DNA of 64,000 nt from Alcaligenes parafaecalis (GTDB lineage Bacteria > Pseudomonadota > Gammaproteobacteria > Burkholderiales > Burkholderiaceae_B): positions 1-64,000 of the forward strand of contig NZ_JAPKNA010000005.1 in assembly GCF_026344135.1 (NCBI RefSeq), given 5' to 3'. Made by a program: the position numbers and the translations under genes. The notes beneath the pieces were generated by a model. The model did not search any database. It worked only from the letters and a program-made list of their open reading frames with translations, and was not told where the DNA came from. This document shows, piece after piece, positions 44,250-51,789 of the stretch (position 1 is its first letter; every line of letters starts with the position of its first letter).

Positions 44250-44315
44250 CGCGGCGTTATCCTGAAGCAGTCTCTCCGCACCCCATAGCGCTACTACTGG
44301 ACGCGGAACACTCTC

Positions 44316-45305
44316 ATGCCGACACGCCCCAAACTGGCCCTGGTGGGCACAGGCGGCACCATCGCCGCCACCACCCAGTCCAATACTGGCCTGACTGATT
44401 ACGACATCACTGAAGGCGTGCAAACGCTTTTGCAGGCCGTACCCGGCATTACCGAGCTGGCTGATCTGGAATGTCATCAGGTTTTCAATGTGGACAGCCG
44501 GGCGATGGGCTCGCTAATGCTGCTGGAGCTGTCGCACAAGCTCAATGAGCTATTGGCCAGGCCGGATATCAATGGAGCCGTGATCACTCACGGCACCGAC
44601 ACGCTGGAAGAAAGCGCTTTTTTCCTGCACCTGACCCTGAAAACCGACAAGCCCGTGGTGATGGTGGCTGCCATGCGCCCCGCCTCGGCCCTGAGTGCAG
44701 ACGGACCACTGAACCTGTATCAGGCCGTCCAGGTGGCCTGCTCTTCGCTGGCACAGGATCAAGGTGTGCTGGTCTTGCTGAATGATCAAATCCACAGTGC
44801 GCGCTTCCTGAGCAAACAACACACGACACAAATCAGTGCCTTCGGCTCGCCCGATGCTGGCCCCTTGGGCCTGGTTGCAGGCGGTCAGCCGCGCTTCATG
44901 ATGCGTACTCTGCTGCCCCATACACACAGCAGCCTGTTCGATGTACGTTCCTTGCACAGTCTGCCTAAAGTCCAGGTCTTCTACGACCATCCCGACACCT
45001 TGGCCGAGCTATACCGCCATGCAGCGCAAAGTGGTGTGCAAGGCATTGTGGTGGCGGCAACCGGGAACGGCAGCCTGACACCCGGTGCGCTAGAAGGCGT
45101 CAGCCGGGCGCACAGACTGGGTGTGGTGTGTGTTCGGGCTTCGCGTATCCACGCGGGGCCTGTGACAGACAGCGCCTACGATGAAGACCACCACACGATC
45201 GCGGCGCACTATCTACCCGCGCAAAAAGCCCGAATCTTGTTGATGCTGTGTCTGGCAAGCAAACTGGAACACGGCGAGATTGAGGGTATTTTTCGCGATT
45301 ACTAA
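44316..45305 (+). CDS. L-asparaginase (asparaginase/glutaminase family)
   Basis: Hydrolyses asparagine (and possibly glutamine) to aspartate and ammonia. The 329-residue product has the two catalytic threonine motifs, TGGTIAATT (near residue 11) and THGTDTLEE (near 89), and MRPASALSADGP. No signal peptide is visible, so it acts in the cytoplasm, although its sequence is of the type II class. Its place after an amino-acid importer and near gdhA suggests use of imported amides as nitrogen and carbon source. Confidence 0.92.
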   Translation: MPTRPKLALVGTGGTIAATTQSNTGLTDYDITEGVQTLLQAVPGITELADLECHQVFNVDSRAMGSLMLLELSHKLNELLARPDINGAVITHGTDTLEESAFFLHLTLKTDKPVVMVAAMRPASALSADGPLNLYQAVQVACSSLAQDQGVLVLLNDQIHSARFLSKQHTTQISAFGSPDAGPLGLVAGGQPRFMMRTLLPHTHSSLFDVRSLHSLPKVQVFYDHPDTLAELYRHAAQSGVQGIVVAATGNGSLTPGALEGVSRAHRLGVVCVRASRIHAGPVTDSAYDEDHHTIAAHYLPAQKARILLMLCLASKLEHGEIEGIFRDY

Positions 45306-45407
45306 GTCGTGATCATGATGAGTCTTCAACAGCCAGACCAAATCAAGATCCGGGCTTGAGCCGTCGACTCGTCATTGGCAGCCCGCTATGCACAGACCAT
45401 ATCGCCA

Positions 45408-46334
45408 CTACGCCAACTCCAACTGTCGCCGACTGCTGAAACGCCGTGACTGACCCGTTACGGGGTCTACAAATGCAATATGTCGAGCCAGTAACTGCAA
45501 GGGTTGGCTGAAGTCATCCGCATCGCGCTCCGGCAACAGCTCGGGATAGAACACATCATTGACGATGGGCGCCCCAAGACTGCTTAAATGCACCCGTAAT
45601 TGATGTTTTCGACCACTTTGAGGACGCAAGCGATACAGCGCCAGATGCTGCCCCTGCTCGGTATGCCATTGGCGCTCGCACACGATCTCAGTGCTGCTAT
45701 TCGGTTCTCCGGCCACCTCTTCCATTACAAAGCGACCCGGCACCTCTTTCATACGGCTACTGTACAGCAGCCCATTCGCCAGCTTCTCTTGAAACGGCGC
45801 GACGGCTTCATATTCCTTCTCGATCTCGCCCTGCTGAAAAAGAGACTGGTACGCACCACGAGACGCAGGATCACGGCAAAACAGCAAGATTCCCGCTGTT
45901 TCCCGGTCCAGCCTGTGAATAGGACTGATGTCATCCTCTCCAAAATCACGGCGCAAACGAGTCAAGGCGGTTTCGGACAAATAACGACCACCCGGCGTCG
46001 TTGCCAGGAAATGCGGTTTATCCACCGCAATCAAACGCTCATCCTTGTAAAGAACAGGCATCTCAAACGGCACCACTGCTTCGTTTTCCACCATACGGAA
46101 ATACCATAGCCAACGCTCCGCCTGATAAGGCGAGCCTGGCTGTTGGCGGACTCCGTCCTGGTCCAGAATGTCGCCACGGGCCAGCCTCTCCAGCAAAACC
46201 TCGGGGCTGACATGGGGGAAGCGTTCCAGCAAGAACTCTTCCAGCAGGCGCCACGAACCACGCGGACACCATACTTTGCTGGGGCTGACCCCATCACGAG
46301 ACGCCAGGGGTGGGAGAGAACGAATAGATGTCAT
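45408..46334 (-). CDS. RluA-family RNA pseudouridine synthase
   Basis: 308 residues. The catalytic Asp lies in PIHRLDRETAGILLF; RPQSGRKHQLRVHLSSLGAPIV follows (split: Arg loop then helix). An N-terminal segment (about 1-80) precedes the catalytic domain but is not a clear S4 domain. Whether the target is tRNA or rRNA cannot be told. ATG 46334 is preferred over an upstream TTG. The gene follows the fused TRAP permease on the same strand behind a terminator. Confidence 0.88.
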   Translation of the reverse strand: MTSIRSLPPLASRDGVSPSKVWCPRGSWRLLEEFLLERFPHVSPEVLLERLARGDILDQDGVRQQPGSPYQAERWLWYFRMVENEAVVPFEMPVLYKDERLIAVDKPHFLATTPGGRYLSETALTRLRRDFGEDDISPIHRLDRETAGILLFCRDPASRGAYQSLFQQGEIEKEYEAVAPFQEKLANGLLYSSRMKEVPGRFVMEEVAGEPNSSTEIVCERQWHTEQGQHLALYRLRPQSGRKHQLRVHLSSLGAPIVNDVFYPELLPERDADDFSQPLQLLARHIAFVDPVTGQSRRFSSRRQLELA

Positions 46335-46346
46335 CACAAAAGCCAA

Positions 46347-46377
46347 ACAGAAAACGGCCCGCTTGCGCAGCGGGCCT
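46347..46377 (-). terminator. Intrinsic terminator after the fused TRAP permease
   Basis: On the minus strand GGCCCGCT and AGCGGGCC with a 5-base loop, followed by GTTTTCTGTTT. Confidence 0.75.
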
Positions 46378-46402
46378 GAAATCCAGGGCCATCAGTGTAC
46401 TA

Positions 46403-46425
46403 CCAGCCGCCACAGGGGCGGCTGG
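46403..46425 (-). terminator. Hairpin just after the fused TRAP permease
   Basis: CCAGCCGCC (46403-46411) and GGCGGCTGG (46417-46425) around a 5-base loop, 10 bases beyond the stop. No T run; it precedes the true terminator at 46347-46377. Confidence 0.5.
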
Positions 46426-46434
46426 CGCTTGAGA

Positions 46435-49089
46435 TCAGGTTTGGGCAGCACCGTGTGCAGGCAAAGCACGCCGCATCCGCACACCCTGCCTTGTCCACAA
46501 CCAGACCAGAATCAGGAATGCTGGAAGAAACACCCAGAACTCGGATGGACGATCGGGATGCGGCACTTTAACCTGCTGGATATCCCAGCCCTGCTCCCAC
46601 CCCCCTCTGCGTGCCGAACTGCCAAAGGCAACCGATGCCACTTGAGCCGTGTCTCCAAAGGCCATGACCGTCAGACCTGCCAAAGAAAGGCGTTTGCTAG
46701 CCGCAGCCAGACCCGTCGCCTGATCTCCTTCCGGCAAGGCTGGCAGGGACACGGCAACCGTTTTCTGCAAATCCTTGCCTTCCAGGTTCATCCCGGCCAG
46801 TTGCACCACCAGATTGCCCCCGTCCGGCGTGTTCTGCACCACCTGCATCAACTCGGAGGCGGGACGACTTTGGTACTTCTCGCTGACATGATCCATGAAC
46901 CAGTCCGGACGGAACAGCATGAACGTGACCAACAACAGCAAAATCGTCTCCAGCCAACTGGTTTTGATACGCAGCCAGCCCATTGTTGCCGCCGCAAATG
47001 CCAAAGAGGCCACGGTTGCGCCCACCACGACCAGGACCAACTCCCAGACACTGTGTATGCCGATCAACAAGAGCATGGGGTTGAAGATGAACATGAAGGG
47101 CAGCACCGCCGTACGCATGGCATAAGTGACGCCCTGCACCCCGGTCTTGATCGGGTCCTCCCCTGAAATGGCAGCGGCTGCAAAGGTAGCTAACCCCACA
47201 GGCGGCGTAATATCCGCCATGATCCCGTAATAGAACACGAACATGTGGACTGCAATCAGCGGGATTACCATTCCGCTTTGCGCCCCCAGCTCCACCACGA
47301 CGGGTGCCATCAGTGTCGCCATCAGAATGTAGTTGGCGGTGGTGGGCATACCCAAACCCAAAACCAGGCACACGGCGGCGGTAAAGAACAGCATCACCAG
47401 CACATTGCCCATGGAGACCAGCTCCACAAAAGCTGTCATGCGCAGGCCAAGACCTGTCAGGGTAATGGCTCCCACAATCAAGCCTGCTGTCCCGCAGGCA
47501 ATCCCGATACCCACCATATTACGGGCGCCTTCCTGCAGTCCTGTCCAGACCTCACTGATACCCTGGCGCAGCGGTTGAGCCGTTGCCTGCTTGCGGAACC
47601 AGGCGATGATGGGACGCTGTGTGGCCATCTGAAACAACATGGCCATTACAGCCCAGAAAGCCGACAGACCGGCAGACATCACCTCTACTGTCAGACACCA
47701 CACCAAAATGCCGATCGGAATCAGGAAATACAAACCGGCACGTACGGTAGGCCAAGGCTCAGGGCGCACCGGCGTCTTCACATTAATGTCGGTGGGCAGA
47801 TCCTCGTGGTCTGCGGCCACTTTCAGCAGGAACACATACAGCACCAGCAGCAAAAGCAGCAAAATCCAGATCGCCGCATCACCGGCTACTGCCTGAACTC
47901 CAACACCTATCCAGTAGACCAGGCCCATCACAATCAAGGTGCCGGCGGTGCCCATGCCCCACCCCGCCAGTTTCTGGGTAAAGGTCTTGGGTTTGCCCGA
48001 CGCCATCATGGGCTGAATACCCAACTTCAGTGCTTCCAGATGCACGATATAAAACAACGCGATGTATGAAATGACCGCAGGCAGCAAGGCATGCCGAATG
48101 ATGTCGGTATATGGGATGCCTACATACTCAATCATCAGAAAGGCAGCCGCCCCCATGACTGGCGGCATGATCTGACCATTGACGGACGAGGCTGTTTCAA
48201 TCGCCCCGGCCCGAATACCGCCATAGCCTGCTTTTTTCATCAGGGGAATAGTGAAAATACCGCCCGTCACCACATTGGCGACGGAAGAAGCCGACACAAT
48301 CCCGTTCACGGCCGAGGAGACCACGGCAACTTTGGCCGGCCCGCCCCGCAAATGCCCCAGCAAGGCAAACGAAACCTGCATCATGTAATTGCCCGCCCCA
48401 CAGCGATCCAGCAAGGAGCCGAGCAGTACAAAAATAAAGATATACGAGACCGAGACGCCCAGAGCAACTCCGTATACGCCCTCCGTGGTCAGCCACATAT
48501 GCGAGACCAGACGCTGCAAGGAGGCACCCCGGTGAGACAAGGCATCGGGCAGCCAGGGACCCAGAAAAATATAGGCAATAAAAACAATCGCCAGCACCGC
48601 CATGGGCGCGCCCAAAGAGCGCCGCGTCGCCTCCAGCAGCAACACCAGACCCATACTGGCCACCACCACATCCATCGTGGTGGGGATGCCGGGGCGAGTC
48701 GCCAATTCTTTATAGAAAAAGAACAAATACGAGCCGCAAAAGGCCGCAATCAGGGCCAACAACCAGTCATGAATCGGAATCCTGTCCCGCGCGGACTGCT
48801 TGCGGGCAGGAAAAGCCAGATAAGCCAAAAACATGGCGATACCCAAATGCAGGGCACGCGCTTCAGTGTCATTGAAAATGCCCAAATTCAGGGCAAACGG
48901 CAGCGGAGAGGCATACCAAAGCTGAAACAAGGACCAGCCTATTGCAGCCAAAAACAAAACCATGCCTGCAGCACCAGTCACTGAACGGCCACCACGATCG
49001 ACATCGGCAACCAGTTTTTCCAGTTCTGCCGTCTCATCCTGTGTCAGGGCGATGTCCGGCCCCGTTTTTTTATGTTCTTGTTGTGTCAT
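46435..49089 (-). CDS. Fused TRAP transporter permease (4TM-12TM, DctQM type)
   Basis: 884-residue inner-membrane protein joining small (about 30-190) and large (about 200-690) TRAP permease parts, as is usual for TAXI-type systems. Hallmarks: YNA-type cytosolic start with acidic residues, ATRRSLGAPMAVLAIVFIAY, SSAVNGIVSASSVANVVTGG near 265, GMPTTANYIL near 590 and DITPPVGLATFAAAAISG near 640. The C-terminal 170 residues form a DUF3394-like region with further hydrophobic helices. It works with the TAXI receptor encoded 180 bases upstream. Confidence 0.93.
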   Translation of the reverse strand: MTQQEHKKTGPDIALTQDETAELEKLVADVDRGGRSVTGAAGMVLFLAAIGWSLFQLWYASPLPFALNLGIFNDTEARALHLGIAMFLAYLAFPARKQSARDRIPIHDWLLALIAAFCGSYLFFFYKELATRPGIPTTMDVVVASMGLVLLLEATRRSLGAPMAVLAIVFIAYIFLGPWLPDALSHRGASLQRLVSHMWLTTEGVYGVALGVSVSYIFIFVLLGSLLDRCGAGNYMMQVSFALLGHLRGGPAKVAVVSSAVNGIVSASSVANVVTGGIFTIPLMKKAGYGGIRAGAIETASSVNGQIMPPVMGAAAFLMIEYVGIPYTDIIRHALLPAVISYIALFYIVHLEALKLGIQPMMASGKPKTFTQKLAGWGMGTAGTLIVMGLVYWIGVGVQAVAGDAAIWILLLLLLVLYVFLLKVAADHEDLPTDINVKTPVRPEPWPTVRAGLYFLIPIGILVWCLTVEVMSAGLSAFWAVMAMLFQMATQRPIIAWFRKQATAQPLRQGISEVWTGLQEGARNMVGIGIACGTAGLIVGAITLTGLGLRMTAFVELVSMGNVLVMLFFTAAVCLVLGLGMPTTANYILMATLMAPVVVELGAQSGMVIPLIAVHMFVFYYGIMADITPPVGLATFAAAAISGEDPIKTGVQGVTYAMRTAVLPFMFIFNPMLLLIGIHSVWELVLVVVGATVASLAFAAATMGWLRIKTSWLETILLLLVTFMLFRPDWFMDHVSEKYQSRPASELMQVVQNTPDGGNLVVQLAGMNLEGKDLQKTVAVSLPALPEGDQATGLAAASKRLSLAGLTVMAFGDTAQVASVAFGSSARRGGWEQGWDIQQVKVPHPDRPSEFWVFLPAFLILVWLWTRQGVRMRRALPAHGAAQT

Positions 49090-49230
49090 TTACATTTGTC
49101 TCCAGGAAAACCTGGCGTGGAGCACCGGCACCGCCGACACCGTCAGCCAAGCACCCGCTCTACCTGAGCCGGGCAGCCCAGGACCTCCAGACCAGAGGCA
49201 AGGTCACAGCTATGGCCATGACACTTGCGG

Positions 49231-49253
49231 CCAGGCTGGCACAGCCAGCCTGG
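49231..49253 (-). promoter_or_regulatory. Perfect hairpin between TAXI receptor and permease genes
   Basis: CCAGGCTGGC and GCCAGCCTGG around an ACA loop, 16 bases after the receptor stop; outer GACAC/GTGTC pairs extend it with a bulge. No T run follows on the minus strand. It likely stabilises the receptor mRNA or lowers permease expression. Confidence 0.6.
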
Positions 49254-49269
49254 TGTCAATCAGACTGTC

Positions 49270-50268
49270 TTACAGCAGCCCTTTTTCCTTGAAGTACTTT
49301 TCAGCCCCTTTGTGCAAAGGAGCAGACAGGCCATTTTTGACCATGTCCTCTTTCTTCAGATTCGCCAGTGCAGGATGCAGACGTTTGAAGTCATCAAAGT
49401 TGTCGAACACCGCCTTGACGACGTTGTAGACGGACTCTTCGGGCACATCCTCGGACGTCACAAAGGTCGCCAGAACACCATAGGTCTGGACGTCGTCAGG
49501 ATTGTTGGGGTAGAGGCCACCAGGAATCGCGACCTTGGCATAGTAGGGATAAGTCTCGACCAACTTGTCCACTGCAGGACCGGTCAGAGGCACAAGCTTG
49601 GCGCCGCAAGAGGTAGTGGGATCCTGAATGTTGGCCGAAGGATGGCCTACACCATAGATAAAGCCGTCAATCTTGCCATCACACAGTGCCGGGCCGTGCT
49701 CATCCGGGCGCAGCTCCGAGGCCAAGGAGAAAAAGCTGTTATCCAGTCCCATGGCCTGCAGCAACTGATCCATGGAGGCTCGCGTGCCCGAACCCGGATT
49801 GCCTACGTTAAAACGCTTGCCCTTGAAGTCGTCGAACTTGCTGACATTGGCCTCTTTGCGAGACAGCACAGTAAAGGGCTCCGGGTGAATGGAGAATACC
49901 GAGCGCAGCTTCTTGTAAGCCCCGCCGTCCTTGAACTGGCCTTCACCGTTGTACGCGTTGTAGCCCACATCAGACTGCACCACGCCCAGGTCCAGCTCGC
50001 CAGCTTTGATGGTATTGACGTTAAAGACCGAACCACCCGTGGACTCCACCGAGCAACGCACACCGTCAGCATCACGATCTTTATTCACCAGACGGCAAAT
50101 GGCGCCACCCGCCGCGTAATACACCCCGGTCACACCACCAGTCCCTATACTGACAAACTTCTGCTGGGCGCTGGCAGGCAAGGGGCTGAGCAACATGGCG
50201 CACATAGCCGCTGTTGCACTAAGCGCCCACACCGTTTTCTTGCCTGTTTTTTTGCTAATGTGTTCCAT
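49270..50268 (-). CDS. TAXI-family TRAP solute receptor
   Basis: 332-residue periplasmic receptor, signal peptide 1-31 (ends ASAQQ). The TAXI core is clear: FVSIGTGGVTGVYYAAGGAICRLVN, VESTGGSVFNVNTIKAGELDLGVVQSD and NVGNPGSGTRASMDQLL. Ligands of this family include glutamate-like acids, but this one cannot be assigned. ATG 50268 has GGGAG about 9 bases before. It is second in the leftward operon regulator-receptor-permease. Confidence 0.93.
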   Translation of the reverse strand: MEHISKKTGKKTVWALSATAAMCAMLLSPLPASAQQKFVSIGTGGVTGVYYAAGGAICRLVNKDRDADGVRCSVESTGGSVFNVNTIKAGELDLGVVQSDVGYNAYNGEGQFKDGGAYKKLRSVFSIHPEPFTVLSRKEANVSKFDDFKGKRFNVGNPGSGTRASMDQLLQAMGLDNSFFSLASELRPDEHGPALCDGKIDGFIYGVGHPSANIQDPTTSCGAKLVPLTGPAVDKLVETYPYYAKVAIPGGLYPNNPDDVQTYGVLATFVTSEDVPEESVYNVVKAVFDNFDDFKRLHPALANLKKEDMVKNGLSAPLHKGAEKYFKEKGLL

Positions 50269-50323
50269 CTTTGTGTCTCCCATGGGGTCTCCCCTGTTTG
50301 TATAGCCGGTACGACCGGTTTCT

Positions 50324-51220
50324 TTACGTAGACGAAGCGGAGCCAACCGCCTCGTCCTGTTGCCAATAAACTCCCTGACTTCGAAATGAGGACTCCAATT
50401 GCGCCAGGCGCTGCACCACTGCCTTGCCGCCCAAGGTGGCAATTCGTGCCAATAAATGCTCGGCAACCGTGACGGTGCCCACTAGAGAATGAAAAAAACT
50501 GGCCGCTGGCTGCTCGCTGGTCTGCGCATCAAACAACAAGACATGCTCGGCGCCCTGCGCCACCGGAGACAGCACACTGTCCGTTATGGCGACCACGGTA
50601 ATGCCACGCTGCACCGCCTGCTGCACACTATTGACCACTGTTTTCACATACGGAGCCTGGCTGATCACAATCAGCACCCCCCCGCTGTCCAGGCCAGCCT
50701 CCAGCTCCAGAAACAAGTCCACAGCCCGGTTCAGCAGAACGCCGTTACCGCGTATCAATTGATACGCATAATGCATCTGGAACGCACAGGCAAAGCTCAC
50801 TCCCAAACCCATGAAACCCACTTTGGAAGCACCCAGAATCGCCTGGGCACAGGCGTCTAGCGATCTGACGGGATTAAGCCTCAAGACAGACTCCAGGGCC
50901 ATCTCCTGTTGCTCCCCCAGGTCCCGTATTTGTTGCTCTGAAGCCCGGTTGCCTTGCAAATTCTGGGCCCGCGCTGCCATCGTGCCGCCATTGCGATGCA
51001 ATGCCTGCTGAAACGGCTCACGAAAGCAGTCATAGCTTTCGTAGCCCGCCGCCTTGGCCAGACGAAGCATCGTGGCCGGAGCAACGGACAACTCCTGCGC
51101 CTGTTTGCGCATGGACCACAGGCTGACTTCAACCGGGTGGCGCTCCACCCATTGAGCAGCACGACGCAACTCGGGCGTCAGACCAGGCAAGATACGCTGC
51201 AAACGCAACAAGGGCTCCAT
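50324..51220 (-). CDS. RpiR/MurR-family transcriptional regulator
   Basis: 298 residues: N-terminal RpiR helix-turn-helix at 1-75 (AQELSVAPATMLRLAKAAGYESY) and a SIS domain at about 125-260, which in the family senses phosphorylated sugars or acids. It begins the leftward operon and ends 55 bases before the TAXI receptor start, so it likely controls the TRAP system. The C-terminal 20 residues are unremarkable. Confidence 0.9.
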   Translation of the reverse strand: MEPLLRLQRILPGLTPELRRAAQWVERHPVEVSLWSMRKQAQELSVAPATMLRLAKAAGYESYDCFREPFQQALHRNGGTMAARAQNLQGNRASEQQIRDLGEQQEMALESVLRLNPVRSLDACAQAILGASKVGFMGLGVSFACAFQMHYAYQLIRGNGVLLNRAVDLFLELEAGLDSGGVLIVISQAPYVKTVVNSVQQAVQRGITVVAITDSVLSPVAQGAEHVLLFDAQTSEQPAASFFHSLVGTVTVAEHLLARIATLGGKAVVQRLAQLESSFRSQGVYWQQDEAVGSASST

Positions 51221-51375
51221 TTGTCGTCCTACTCACACATCAACACAATAAAACGCATGTTAATCTGGAGAGCGTCAAAAAAAACAAATGTTTTCCTAGG
51301 GTTTGCCCGCTAATAACTATAATTATTTCTTTTCGGGGCGGGCCCAATCAACGCTGAGATCGCCGCTCGCGCTTG

Positions 51376-51654
51376 CTAGCGAATCTCAAAAAAATCATAC
51401 CGCTTGTCGGTATAAGAGCGCTGTATATCCACGTGCTCAACCACCGCCTGCTCGGGGCCGATATACAACCAGCTCACCATACTGTCTATGGCATCCGCGC
51501 TGCCCTGCAACAGCAGTTCTACCGAACCATCCGCCGCATTGCTGACCCAACCTCTGACGCCATACAAATGAGCGTGACGCAGGGCACTGGATCGAAACCC
51601 GACCCCTTGCACCCGCCCCTTAACACACACCTCTACCGTTTCACAATCCGCCAT
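51376..51654 (-). CDS. acyP: Acylphosphatase
   Basis: Hydrolyses acyl phosphates. The 92-residue product has the phosphate loop GRVQGVGFR with catalytic Arg and GWVSN with catalytic Asn, and normal family length. It is divergent to the GGDEF/EAL gene and not tied to it by function. Confidence 0.93.
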   Translation of the reverse strand: MADCETVEVCVKGRVQGVGFRSSALRHAHLYGVRGWVSNAADGSVELLLQGSADAIDSMVSWLYIGPEQAVVEHVDIQRSYTDKRYDFFEIR

Positions 51655-51789
51655 TAACCTGCTCCCTGCTATTTGTGCCCGAAATGTGGCAGCATCCGCC
51701 CCACATCTCGATATTCAGTTAAATTAGTCACATCATTGTTGCATGACCGCACCCGCCCCCGATTACCTGCTTTGTGCAGCCTCTACCCT

